A DNA stretch of 64,000 nucleotides, taken from assembly GCA_023404955.1 (NCBI GenBank), contig JAEXZY010000010.1, positions 1 through 64,000 on the forward strand, given 5' to 3'. The notes beneath the pieces were generated by a model, which worked only from the letters and a program-made list of their open reading frames with translations, did not search any database and was not told where the DNA came from. The position numbers and the translations under genes were made by a program. Numbering within the stretch: position 1 is the first letter of the stretch; the number at the start of each line of letters is the position of its first letter. Source of the DNA: Actinomycetes bacterium (GTDB lineage Bacteria; Actinomycetota; Actinomycetes; Mycobacteriales; Mycobacteriaceae). Below, piece after piece: positions 17,187 through 25,913 of the stretch.

Positions 17187-17940
17187 GCCGAGCTGGGGCC
17201 GGCGAGCGTCCCGTGTGGAAGATTGACGCCCCTCTGGGAGGTTGGCCCCCGCCGTGGCCACAGCTCGTCGAGATCGCCCAAACCATCCCGCCCACCCAAT
17301 GGACACTGGTCGGCGGGCTGATGGTGCAACTTCATGCCGCGCTGGACTGGCGCTGACCCGGCCAACACACGACGTCGACATGATCCTGCATATCCAGACG
17401 GGGGCGGTCACCTTCGGCAACGTCCGCGATGACCTAGAAGGGCTCGGGTATGCGCTCCTGGAACCGATGGGTGATGGGCCGGTCCACCGGTTCGCTCGGG
17501 GACGGACCAGCACAGAGGCAATCGACGTGATGGTGCCGGACCGCCTGCCCGAGGGCAAGCGGCCAAAAGCATTGCGCCGATTGGTGTTCGCAGTCCCTGG
17601 CGGCACGTCGGCCTTGATGAAAACGGTGATCTGCGAAGTAGACGCTGGCGTTGGCGTGGTGACCTTGAGTGTCCCAGATGTCCTTGGCGCACTTGTGCTG
17701 AAAGGGGCCGCCTACACGGCGGATTCACGTGATCGTGCACGTCATCTGGACGACGCCGCGGTGCTCGCCTGCGCCGTGACGGACCCAGTAGCCGACCGCG
17801 AACGCAGAATCGGCAGCGACCGTAAGCGGCTCAGAGCGTTGTGGAACGAGCTACAGGACGTCAATCACCGTTCGTGGATCGCGACAGGAACCGCTGCACG
17901 TCGTGGACGCGCCGCGCTTGAAGTACTAGCAGGCGACTGA
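17183..17940 (+). pseudogene. AbiEii-type nucleotidyltransferase, frameshifted near 17335
   Basis: From GTG 17183 the frame encodes a nucleotidyltransferase start (TQWTLVGGLMVQLHA) and then hits TGA at 17354. The next frame, joined at about 17335-17341, continues exactly where the family should: AGLALTRPTHDVDMILHI, the catalytic DVD site, followed by EAIDVMVPDRLPEG, ALVLKGAAY and RARHLDDAAVL. One missing base in the GCCGC stretch would restore a single protein of about 252 residues. It is coupled to the HTH gene upstream. Either the toxin-like gene has been inactivated, or the sequence lost a base. A bare start for the second fragment at 17242 is unlikely, because the GG motif would be absent. 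Confidence 0.7.
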
Positions 17941-17941
17941 C

Positions 17942-18949
17942 TCAGTCCGATACCGACACGACGACCTTGTCTCCGCAGCGTTGCGCCGCCGAGGTGAAGG
18001 CCTCCGCCGCCTCGGCAAGCGGCAGCCGCTGGGTGACGATGGCGTCGAGATCGACTCCGTTGGTGGCCAACTCGATGGCCCGCGGATAGGTGTCGTTCAT
18101 CCGCCGCACCATCGCGAACGTCAAGCCCTTGCGCCGCGCCGCGGCCGCCGGGAACGACGACGAGTCCTCCGACGGAATGCCGCCGAGCGCGATCCGGGCT
18201 CCCGGCCGGGACGCAGCCACAGCGGTGGCGATCGCGGCGTCGGTGCCGGCCATCTCGATCACCGCGTCGACGCCGCGGCCCTCGGTCGCGTCCAGGATCT
18301 CGTCAGCCGCAGCCTCGGGGGCGAAGGCGGCGTCGACACCGGCTCGCAGTGCGGTGGCGCGCCGGTGAGCGAGCGGCTCCACCAGGAATACCCGCTGGGC
18401 GCCGGTCCGGCGCACCACCTGCGCGGTGAGCACGCCGATCGGCCCGCCCCCGACGACGAGGACGTCCATCCCCGGCCGGACGTGCCCGACACCGACGGCG
18501 TGGACGGCGACCCCGAGCGGCTCGAGCAGTGCGCCGGCGTCGTCGCTGAGCTCGTCGGGCACCGGATGCAGGAGGTGATCCGGCCACACCAGGTGTTCCC
18601 GCAACGCGCCGTCGAGCGTGCCATGACCGGCGAATTCCACTGTCGGACAGAGGTTGTGGAACCCGGCGCGGCACATCTCGCAGTTCTGGCACGGGATCGC
18701 GGGATCGACGGCGACCCGGCGACCGGCCAGCGGCCCGGTGAGCGCGACGGCGGCGAACTCGTGGCCGGGTACGACGGGCCGCTCGATCCGGTTCTCCCCG
18801 ATGCCGCCGTCGGTGAACCAGTGCAGGTCCGAGCCGCAGATGCCGACCGAGGTGACAGCGAGCAGCGACCAGCCGGGTGGCGGTTCGTCGGGATCGAGTT
18901 CGCGGTAGACGCGCAGATCACCGACGCCGTGCAGACGCGCGGCGAGCAT
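17942..18949 (-). CDS. Zinc-dependent medium-chain sugar/polyol dehydrogenase
   Basis: A 335-residue MDR-superfamily dehydrogenase. Visible are the catalytic zinc motif GICGSDLHW, GHEFAA, the structural-zinc cluster CQNCEMCRAGFHNLC and the Rossmann motif VVGGGPIGVLTAQ. It resembles sorbitol/L-idonate 5-dehydrogenases. It lies 15 bases after araA as the last gene of the leftward sugar operon, so a pentose, pentitol or related polyol is the likely substrate, oxidised with NAD(P)+. It ends one base past the stop of the convergent nucleotidyltransferase gene. Confidence 0.82.
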   Translation of the reverse strand: MLAARLHGVGDLRVYRELDPDEPPPGWSLLAVTSVGICGSDLHWFTDGGIGENRIERPVVPGHEFAAVALTGPLAGRRVAVDPAIPCQNCEMCRAGFHNLCPTVEFAGHGTLDGALREHLVWPDHLLHPVPDELSDDAGALLEPLGVAVHAVGVGHVRPGMDVLVVGGGPIGVLTAQVVRRTGAQRVFLVEPLAHRRATALRAGVDAAFAPEAAADEILDATEGRGVDAVIEMAGTDAAIATAVAASRPGARIALGGIPSEDSSSFPAAAARRKGLTFAMVRRMNDTYPRAIELATNGVDLDAIVTQRLPLAEAAEAFTSAAQRCGDKVVVSVSD

Positions 18950-18964
18950 CAGCGCACCACCGCG

Positions 18965-20476
18965 TCAGAGTCCGCCGGCGACATGGTGATACACCTGATT
19001 CCACTTGAGGGCGTTCTGGAAGTCGCGGATCGTGGTGCTCCCGTCGATGACCATCAACTCGGTGCCGGTCATCGCGGCGAAGTCCTCGACGGTCTCGGTG
19101 TCCACCGCGGTGGTCAGCACGGTGTGGTGCGGGGCACCGGCCATCAGCCACGCCTCGGCGGAGGTCGACCAGTTCGGCAGCGGCTCCCAGACCGCGCACG
19201 CGACGGGTAGCTTCGGCAGCTCGGCCGAGGGCTCGACCACGCGAACTTCGTTGGCCACCAGCCGGAACCGATCGCCCATGTCGCAGATGCCGATGATCAC
19301 CGCGTCGGCCGGAGCGGCGGTGAAGCGCAGCCGCACCGGGTCGTCGCGGTCGCCGATCGAGAGCGGATGGACCTCCAGTGTCGGCACGTCGGCGGCGATG
19401 CTCGGGCAGACCTCGAGCATGTGCGCGCCGAGAATCCTTTCCTGGCCGGGGGTCAGGTCGTAGGTGTAGTCCTCCATGAACGAGGTGCCGCCGGGCAGAC
19501 CTTCGCCCATCACTTTGATGGTGCGCAGCATCGTCGCGGTCTTCCAGTCGCCCTCGCCGCCGAAACCGTAGCCGTCGGCCATCAGCCGCTGCACCGCGAG
19601 CCCGGGTAGCTGCCGCAGCCCACCCAGATCCTCGAAGTTGGTGGTGAACGCATGGAAGTCGCCCTGCTGAAGGAACTTCCGTAAGCCGAGCTCGATCTGT
19701 GCGCCGACTCGCAGCGAGGTGTGCTGGTCGCCGCCGGGCAGCAGTTCGGGCGCCACCCGATAGGTATGGGCGTACTCGCGGACCAGCTTGTCGATGTCGC
19801 CGTCATTGATGTTGTTGACGACCCGCACGAGGTCGTTGACGCCGTAGGTGTCCACCGAGACGCCGAAGTGCGCTTCGGCTTCGACCTTGTCGCCTTCGGT
19901 GACGGCGACACCGCGCATGTTGTCGCCGAACCGGGCGACCTTCAGCGTGGACAGCTCGGCGTGCCCGAGCGCCGCGCGCATCCAGGAGCCGATGCGGCGG
20001 CGCGTCCGCGGATCGCTGACGTGCCCGGCGACGGTCTTGCGCGGGTGTGACATCCGGGTCTGGATGTAGCCGAACTCGCGGTCGCCGTGCGCGGCCTGGT
20101 TGAGGTTCATGAAGTCCATGTCGATGGACGCCCAGGGCAATTCGACCCCGAACTGGGTGTGCAGATGCAGCAGCGGCTTCGTGAGTGCCTTGAGACCGCG
20201 GATCCACATCTTCGCCGGCGAGAACGTGTGCATCCACGCGATCACCCCGATGCACTCCGGGGTGGCATTCGCGTCGGCGAGGACGCGAGCGATGTGTTCG
20301 GTGTCGGTGACCACGGGCAGCCAGCGCACCTCGACGGGGATCTCGGGGCCGGCGTCGAGCTGTTCGGCGATCTGGCGGGACTGCTCGGCGACCTGGTCGA
20401 GGATGGCCTGTCCGTACATCGACTGGCTGCCCGTCACCAGCCACACCTGACTGGTGACGAGTCGGGACGCGATCAT
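18965..20476 (-). CDS. araA: L-arabinose isomerase
   Basis: A 503-residue enzyme converting L-arabinose to L-ribulose with Mn2+. The sequence follows AraA throughout: WLVTGSQSMYGQAIL near the start, IGVIAWMHTFSPAKMWI, the metal-binding region GGEGDWKTATMLRTIKVM with SFMEDYTYDL, and the later histidine in GAPHHTVL. Length is that of the family. ATG 20476 overlaps araD by 4 bases. Operon order is araB-araD-araA, controlled here by a LacI-type rather than an AraC-type regulator. Confidence 0.96.
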   Translation of the reverse strand: MIASRLVTSQVWLVTGSQSMYGQAILDQVAEQSRQIAEQLDAGPEIPVEVRWLPVVTDTEHIARVLADANATPECIGVIAWMHTFSPAKMWIRGLKALTKPLLHLHTQFGVELPWASIDMDFMNLNQAAHGDREFGYIQTRMSHPRKTVAGHVSDPRTRRRIGSWMRAALGHAELSTLKVARFGDNMRGVAVTEGDKVEAEAHFGVSVDTYGVNDLVRVVNNINDGDIDKLVREYAHTYRVAPELLPGGDQHTSLRVGAQIELGLRKFLQQGDFHAFTTNFEDLGGLRQLPGLAVQRLMADGYGFGGEGDWKTATMLRTIKVMGEGLPGGTSFMEDYTYDLTPGQERILGAHMLEVCPSIAADVPTLEVHPLSIGDRDDPVRLRFTAAPADAVIIGICDMGDRFRLVANEVRVVEPSAELPKLPVACAVWEPLPNWSTSAEAWLMAGAPHHTVLTTAVDTETVEDFAAMTGTELMVIDGSTTIRDFQNALKWNQVYHHVAGGL

Positions 20477-21180
20477 CGCAGGGTCTCCTCGGTGTTGGTG
20501 CGGCCGGGCTGGCCGTACACGTTCTGGTAGCGCTCGAACAGGGCGGTGACATCGTCGGCGTCGATCAGCGGTGGGGCACCGAGCTGGCGGGCGATGTGCA
20601 CGGTGCGGGCGACGTCTTCGACCATGACCGCGGCCTTGACGGCCTCGCGGGCCGTGCGGCCGATGGTGAACGGTCCGTGGTTGCGCATCAGCACCGCGCG
20701 GGATCGGCTGTGCTGCAGCGTCTCCACGATGCCGCGGCCGATCGAGTCGTCACCGATCAGCGCGAAGGGGCCGACGGGGATGTCACCGCCGAACTCGTCG
20801 GCGATCATCGTCAGCACGCACGGGATCGGTTCGCCGCGGGCAGCCCACGCGGTGGCATACGTGGAGTGGGTGTGCACGACCCCGCCGACGTTCGGCATGT
20901 GCCGGTACACGTAGGCGTGGGCGGCGGTGTCCGACGACGGCGACAGCTCGCCGTCGACGAGGTTGCCGTACAGGTCGCAGACCACCATGTCGGCCGGAGT
21001 CATCGAGTCGTAGTCGGCACCCGAGGGTTTGATGACCATCAGGTCGCGGTCGGGGACCCGGGCCGACACGTTGCCCGCGGTCCAGATCACCAGCTCGTAC
21101 TGGGTGAGGTGGCGGTGCAGATCGCACACCTGCCGGCGCAGATCGGCGATGGCCGCGTCGATATCGGAGGCGATGGTCAC
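20473..21180 (-). CDS. araD: L-ribulose-5-phosphate 4-epimerase
   Basis: A 235-residue class II aldolase/epimerase converting L-ribulose 5-phosphate to D-xylulose 5-phosphate, the entry to the pentose phosphate pathway. Visible motifs are the phosphate-binding GNVSAR and MVIKPSG, SSDTAAHAYVYR, and the zinc ligands in VVHTHSTYATAWA; a third histidine is in MRNHGPF. GTG 21180 is the start because it overlaps the araB stop by 4 bases; longer in-frame readings run through araB. It also overlaps araA by 4 bases. Confidence 0.94.
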   Translation of the reverse strand: MTIASDIDAAIADLRRQVCDLHRHLTQYELVIWTAGNVSARVPDRDLMVIKPSGADYDSMTPADMVVCDLYGNLVDGELSPSSDTAAHAYVYRHMPNVGGVVHTHSTYATAWAARGEPIPCVLTMIADEFGGDIPVGPFALIGDDSIGRGIVETLQHSRSRAVLMRNHGPFTIGRTAREAVKAAVMVEDVARTVHIARQLGAPPLIDADDVTALFERYQNVYGQPGRTNTEETLR

Positions 21181-22844
21181 GACAGAACTCCTACGGGTTC
21201 GGGGGTGCCGATGCGGCGCAGCCGCCGCATCATGCCGTTGCCGCGGCCGAACCACTCGTAGGCCGCGACGTATTCGCGGTAGAGCTGTTCGTAGGCAGCG
21301 ACATTGGCGGGGATCGGGGTGTAGGCGTCGCGGATGCGGCGGCCCATCTGGCGGGCGGCGGCCGGCACGTCCGGGAATGCGCCGGCCGCGGTGGCGGCAT
21401 GGATGGCCGAGCCGAGCGCCGGCGCCTGCGGCGACGGTACGACCGACAGCGGCAGCCCGACGGCGTCGGCGTAGATCTGCATCAGCAGGCTGTTCTTCAG
21501 CAGGCCGCCGGCGACGACTAGCTCGTTGACCGGAACACCGCTGCGCACGAAGGTCTCCACGATCATCCGCGTGCCGAAGGCAGTGGCCTCCAACAGTGCC
21601 CGGTACATGTCGACGCACGTGGTGGCCAGTGTCTGCCCGACCATCACGCCCGACAGCTCGTGATCGACGAGTACGGACCGGTTTCCGCTGTGCCAGTCCA
21701 GCGCGATCAGGCCGTGCTCGCCGACGCGCTGTTGGCCGGCCAGCTCGGACAGGTACTCGTGCAGGGACAGGCCACGGCGCCGGGCCTCGGTCTGGTAGCT
21801 CTCGGGGACGCAGTTGGCGACGAACCAGCCGAAGATGTCGCCGACGCCGGATTGTCCGGCCTCGTATCCCCAACTGCCGGAACTGATTCCGTCGAGCACG
21901 ACTCCGCACATGCCCGGGACTTCGCGCAGCACGTCGGAGTTCATCACGTGGCAGGTCGAGGTGCCCATGATTGCGACCAGCGAGCCGGGTTCGAGCGCGT
22001 CGGCGGCGGCGACGGTCACGTGGGCGTCGACGTTGCCGACCGCGACCGGAATGCCCTGCGGCAAGCCGGTCCACGCGGCGGCCTGCGCGGTCAATCCACC
22101 GGCGCTGTCACCGAGCCGGCCGATGTGGTGGTCGAGCTTGTCGGTGACGAAGTCGGCGAACTCCGGGCGCACCGCGGCGAGGAAGTCTCGCGAGGGGTAG
22201 TGGCCGTCCTGCCGGATTCCCTTGTATCCGGCGGTGCAGGCGTTGCGGACGTAGGTTCCGCACAGCTGCCAGACGATCCAGTCGGCGGCTTCGACGAAGT
22301 GGTCCATCGCCGCGTAGATCTGTGGGTCCTCGTCGAGGATCTCGAGGGCCTTCGCGAACTCCCACTCACTGGAGATCAATCCGCCGTAGCGCGGCAGCCA
22401 GGACTCGCCGCGTTGCGCGGCAACAGAATTGATGCGGTCGGCCTGCGGCTGGGGGGAGTGGTGGCGCCACAGCTTGGCGTATGCGTGCGGCCGGTCGGCG
22501 AATTCGGGGAGCTCGCACAGCGGGGTGCCGTCGCCACGCACGGGCACCATCGTGCACGCGGTGAAGTCGGTGCCGATGCCGATGACGTCGGCCGGGTCGA
22601 TACCGGCGGCGGCGATTGCTTGAGGCACCGCGGTGCGCAGCACGTCGACGTAGTCGCTGGGCACCTGCAGCGCCCACTGCGGGGGCAGCCGGTCGGTGCC
22701 GCCGGGCAGAGTGTCGGTCACCACCGCGTGCGAGTAGACGTGCTCGGCGCTGGCCATCTCGTGGCCGTCGCTGACCCGCACGACCAGCGCGCGGCCGGAC
22801 AGCGTACCGAAGTCGACTCCTACCGTGTACTTCTCGCTGCTCAC
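21177..22844 (-). CDS. araB: Ribulokinase
   Basis: A 555-residue FGGY-family kinase phosphorylating L-ribulose. The N-terminal phosphate-binding motif is VGVDFGTLSGRALVV, with GIGTDFTACTMVPV, and the C-terminal nucleotide-binding region carries GTSTCHVM and VVAGGLLKNSLLMQIYADA. Length and layout match bacterial AraB. It overlaps the regulator upstream and araD downstream by 4 bases each, so transport, regulation and catabolism are one coupled leftward operon. Confidence 0.93.
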   Translation of the reverse strand: MSSEKYTVGVDFGTLSGRALVVRVSDGHEMASAEHVYSHAVVTDTLPGGTDRLPPQWALQVPSDYVDVLRTAVPQAIAAAGIDPADVIGIGTDFTACTMVPVRGDGTPLCELPEFADRPHAYAKLWRHHSPQPQADRINSVAAQRGESWLPRYGGLISSEWEFAKALEILDEDPQIYAAMDHFVEAADWIVWQLCGTYVRNACTAGYKGIRQDGHYPSRDFLAAVRPEFADFVTDKLDHHIGRLGDSAGGLTAQAAAWTGLPQGIPVAVGNVDAHVTVAAADALEPGSLVAIMGTSTCHVMNSDVLREVPGMCGVVLDGISSGSWGYEAGQSGVGDIFGWFVANCVPESYQTEARRRGLSLHEYLSELAGQQRVGEHGLIALDWHSGNRSVLVDHELSGVMVGQTLATTCVDMYRALLEATAFGTRMIVETFVRSGVPVNELVVAGGLLKNSLLMQIYADAVGLPLSVVPSPQAPALGSAIHAATAAGAFPDVPAAARQMGRRIRDAYTPIPANVAAYEQLYREYVAAYEWFGRGNGMMRRLRRIGTPEPVGVLS

Positions 22845-23869
22845 GAAGACTCCTTCGGGGGTGCCGTGCTGGCGCGGACGATCAGTTCAGGGGGAAGGAG
22901 CGGGACGTTGGTGCTCGACCCTTCGAGGGTGGCCATCACCAGGTCGATGGCGCGTCGGCCGATCGCCTGGAAGTCCTGCCGGATGGTGGTCAGCGCCGGG
23001 ATCAGGAAGCCGGCCTCGGGGATGTCGTCGAATCCGACGACACTGATGTCCCTCGGCACCGAGAGCCCGGCCTCGGCGAGCGCGTGCAGCACGCCGATCG
23101 CCATCTGGTCGTTGGCGACGAACATTGCGCTGACGTCCTTCGTGCGGGCGAGCTCGCGGCCGATTTCGTAGCCGCGGGCCGGCGTCCAGTCGCCTTGCCG
23201 CGGATCGCGGGGGGTCAGGCCGGCGTCGCGCATGGCCTGCTCGTAGCCGGTCTGCCGGCCTTTGGCCTCGGTCCAGTTACGCGGCCCGGCAACGTGTTCG
23301 ATCGCGGTGTGACCGAGCTCGATCAGGTGTGCGGTGGCCTGGCGGGCGCCGTCGATCTGGTCGACGCCGACGCTGAGGCCCCTCCCCGAGAGATCGCCCT
23401 CGACCACGACCAGGGGCAGGTCTGCGTGGGCGGAGTGCACGATGTCGAGCGCATCCTCCTGCGCGGCGATCATCACGATGGCCTCGACGGACTGCCGGGT
23501 GAGGTGATCGAGCGCATCCCGCAGCGTCTCGAGGGTCACCGCCTCCAGCGGGACGAGGCTGGAGAAGTAGCCGGCCGCGCGGGCGGCCTCCTGCACGGAG
23601 CGCTGGATGCTCGACGGACCGAAGAGGGCGCTGTTCGTGCCGACGATCCCGATGATGCCCGAACGGCGGGTCACCAGCGCACGTGCTGCGGTGTTGGGCC
23701 GGTAGCCGAGTTCCTCGATGGCCTGCTCGACGCGGGCCTTGGTGGCGGGGCGAATACTCGCCGCTCCGTTGATCACCCGGGACACCGTCTGGTGGCTCAC
23801 GCCGGCCAGACGCGCGACGTCGGCCATCACCGGCTTGCCTGCCGTCGGGGGAGTGGGCTGGGTGCTCAT
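22841..23869 (-). CDS. LacI-family regulator of the sugar regulon
   Basis: A 342-residue repressor. The LacI helix-turn-helix is at residues 15-36 (MADVARLAGVSHQTVSRVI) with the hinge helix AARALVTRRSG, followed by a periplasmic-binding-protein-like effector domain (IGIVGTN, ESVEAIVM-type core, VVGFDDIPEAGFLIPALTTI). ATG 23869 overlaps the permease stop by 4 bases. Lying inside the operon, it most likely represses the divergent promoters at 28531-28648, where three operators of LacI type (TGTTAGCGCTCACA) occur. The inducer is probably L-arabinose or a close relative; that is inferred from gene content. Confidence 0.88.
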   Translation of the reverse strand: MSTQPTPPTAGKPVMADVARLAGVSHQTVSRVINGAASIRPATKARVEQAIEELGYRPNTAARALVTRRSGIIGIVGTNSALFGPSSIQRSVQEAARAAGYFSSLVPLEAVTLETLRDALDHLTRQSVEAIVMIAAQEDALDIVHSAHADLPLVVVEGDLSGRGLSVGVDQIDGARQATAHLIELGHTAIEHVAGPRNWTEAKGRQTGYEQAMRDAGLTPRDPRQGDWTPARGYEIGRELARTKDVSAMFVANDQMAIGVLHALAEAGLSVPRDISVVGFDDIPEAGFLIPALTTIRQDFQAIGRRAIDLVMATLEGSSTNVPLLPPELIVRASTAPPKESS

Positions 23870-24861
23870 CCGGGTTTCCTCGCCACTAGTCGTTGAACCA
23901 GGACGAATATCAGCAGCAGAACCCCCGTCATGATGCGGGTCCAGTAGGAGTCGAGGTTGGCCGCGGTGACGAACGTGCCGATGGTGCCGAGCACCAGCAC
24001 CCCGATCAGCGAGCCGAGCACGAAGCCCACCCCGCCGGCGAGCAGTACACCGCCGATGACGGCGGCCGCGATTGCGTCGAGTTCGAGCCCGATGCCGTTG
24101 AGGCTGTAGCCGGACAGCTTCTGCATCGCGAGCAGCAGCCCGGCCAGCGCCGCGCAGAAGCCGCTGATGGCGTACACCCCGACGCGGGCGCGAGACGCAT
24201 TGAGCCCCATCAGCTGTGCGGACTGTCGATTGCCGCCGACGGCATAGACGGTTCGGCCGAACCGCGTCTGGTGCAGGATGTAGACCGCGGCCACGACGAC
24301 GACGAGCGCGATCACGACCGTCCACCGGATGAACTTGTCCTCGTAGAGGTAGACGTAGTTCAACCCGACGGCGCGCATCACCGGATCGTCGATCGGCAGC
24401 GAGTCGACGCTTATGACGTAGCAGAGGCCGCGGGCTGCGAACATGCCGGCGAGGGTGACGATGAACGGCTGGACGTCGAAGTACTCGATCACCAGACCCA
24501 TCACGAGCCCGAGCGCCGGGCCGACGATCAGCACGGCGGCCAGCGCCAGCGGCGTGGGCCATCCCGCCCGCAGCGTCGTCGCGACGATCACTGTGGACAG
24601 CGCCACCACCGACCCGACGCTCAGATCGATGCCGCCGGTCAGCAGCACGAAGGTCATGCCGACCGCGAGCACGATCAGATAGCTGTTGTCCACCAACAGG
24701 TTCAGGAACACCTGGGTGGGGCTGGCGAAGTCGAAGCGGCTGACGACGGCGGCGAACATGACCAGGAACAGCGCCAGCGAGACGAGCGGCGAGAGGTAAC
24801 GGCCCCGGGCATAGCGGGCGAGGCCGGCAAGCGCGCCGGGCCGGGTGGCGGCGACGGTCAT
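23866..24861 (-). CDS. Sugar ABC transporter permease (YjfF-like)
   Basis: A 331-residue integral membrane protein of the branched-chain/ribose permease family with eight to ten spans. The signature GMTFVLLTGGIDLSVGSVVALS and GGNRQSAQLMGLN, and the end-region AAVIGGVLLAGGVGFVLGS, are diagnostic. Among four-gene systems it corresponds to YjfF, second permease of the galactofuranose importer. It overlaps the upstream permease and the downstream regulator by 4 bases. Confidence 0.88.
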   Translation of the reverse strand: MTVAATRPGALAGLARYARGRYLSPLVSLALFLVMFAAVVSRFDFASPTQVFLNLLVDNSYLIVLAVGMTFVLLTGGIDLSVGSVVALSTVIVATTLRAGWPTPLALAAVLIVGPALGLVMGLVIEYFDVQPFIVTLAGMFAARGLCYVISVDSLPIDDPVMRAVGLNYVYLYEDKFIRWTVVIALVVVVAAVYILHQTRFGRTVYAVGGNRQSAQLMGLNASRARVGVYAISGFCAALAGLLLAMQKLSGYSLNGIGLELDAIAAAVIGGVLLAGGVGFVLGSLIGVLVLGTIGTFVTAANLDSYWTRIMTGVLLLIFVLVQRLVARKPG

Positions 24862-25913
24862 CGGGTCACCACCGGTTCAGGGACGGCGACCGGGGTCGGG
24901 GTCGCGGGTTGTGGTGTGCGCCTACGGCGTCGCAGCAGCGCGCGGAACTTCGGCGCCTGCAGCAGGCACACCACGATGACCACCAGGGCCTTGAATACCA
25001 GCGTGGTCTCCGGCGTGATGCCGGCGGTGTACACCGTGGTGGTCAGCGTCTGGATGATCAACGCACCCACTATCGTTCCGGTCAGGCTGAACCGGCCGCC
25101 CAGCAGCGAGGTGCCGCCGATGACGACGGCCAGGATGGCGTCCATCTCGATCCACAGTCCGGCGTTGTTGGCGTCGGCCGCCGAGATGTTCGACGCGATC
25201 ATCAGTCCCGCGATGCCGGCGCACAGTGCGCTGAACACGTACACCGCGAACACGATCGAGCGGTGCCGCACCCCGGCGAGCCTGCTGGCCTCGGGGTTGA
25301 TGCCGACGGATTCGAGCAGCATGCCCAGCGCCGTGCGGCGGGTCAGCAGGCCGACGAGCGCGAACACCCCGAGACTGACCAGGATCGCGACCGGCAATCC
25401 CAGCGCGAAGCCGGCGCCCAGCACCTTGAACGGTGCGCTCGCGGTGGTGACGATCTGGCCGTCGGTGATCGACAGGGCGATGCCGCGGCCGGCGGTCATC
25501 AGCACCAGCGTCGCGATGATCGGTTGCACCCCGAACACCGACACCAGGGCGCCGTTCCACAGCCCCAGCAGGACGGCGACGCCGAGCGCGATGCCCATGG
25601 CGGTCAGCACGGTGGCGGGGCTGCCGGGATCGCCGGAGGCGGCGATGTGCGCGCACGCGAGTGCGCCGCTGACGGCGACGATGGCGCCGACGGACAGGTC
25701 GATGCCGCGGGAGGCGATCACCAGCGTCATGCCGAGCGCGACCAGCATGGTGGGGGCGCCGTTGCGCAGGATGTCGATGAGGCTGCCGAACAGGTGGCCG
25801 TCCTGCACGCGGATGCTCAGGAAGCTCGGCGTCAGGATCACGTTGACGACGAGCAGCGCGACGAGTGCCAGCGCGGGCCACAGCAGCGGCGAGGCGGTCA
25901 GCTTCTTGATCAC
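24858..25913 (-). CDS. Sugar ABC transporter permease (YtfT-like)
   Basis: A 351-residue partner permease of the same family. It has ALGMTLVIASRGIDLSVGAIVAVSGA-like core motif (residues about 60-85) and VIGGTSLLGGRFSLTGTIVGA. GTG 25913 is chosen because it overlaps the ATPase stop (GTGA); a longer reading to 25985 is basic leader from the other frame. It pairs with the YjfF-like permease to form a heterodimeric channel for furanose or pyranose sugars. Confidence 0.86.
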   Translation of the reverse strand: MIKKLTASPLLWPALALVALLVVNVILTPSFLSIRVQDGHLFGSLIDILRNGAPTMLVALGMTLVIASRGIDLSVGAIVAVSGALACAHIAASGDPGSPATVLTAMGIALGVAVLLGLWNGALVSVFGVQPIIATLVLMTAGRGIALSITDGQIVTTASAPFKVLGAGFALGLPVAILVSLGVFALVGLLTRRTALGMLLESVGINPEASRLAGVRHRSIVFAVYVFSALCAGIAGLMIASNISAADANNAGLWIEMDAILAVVIGGTSLLGGRFSLTGTIVGALIIQTLTTTVYTAGITPETTLVFKALVVIVVCLLQAPKFRALLRRRRRTPQPATPTPVAVPEPVVTR

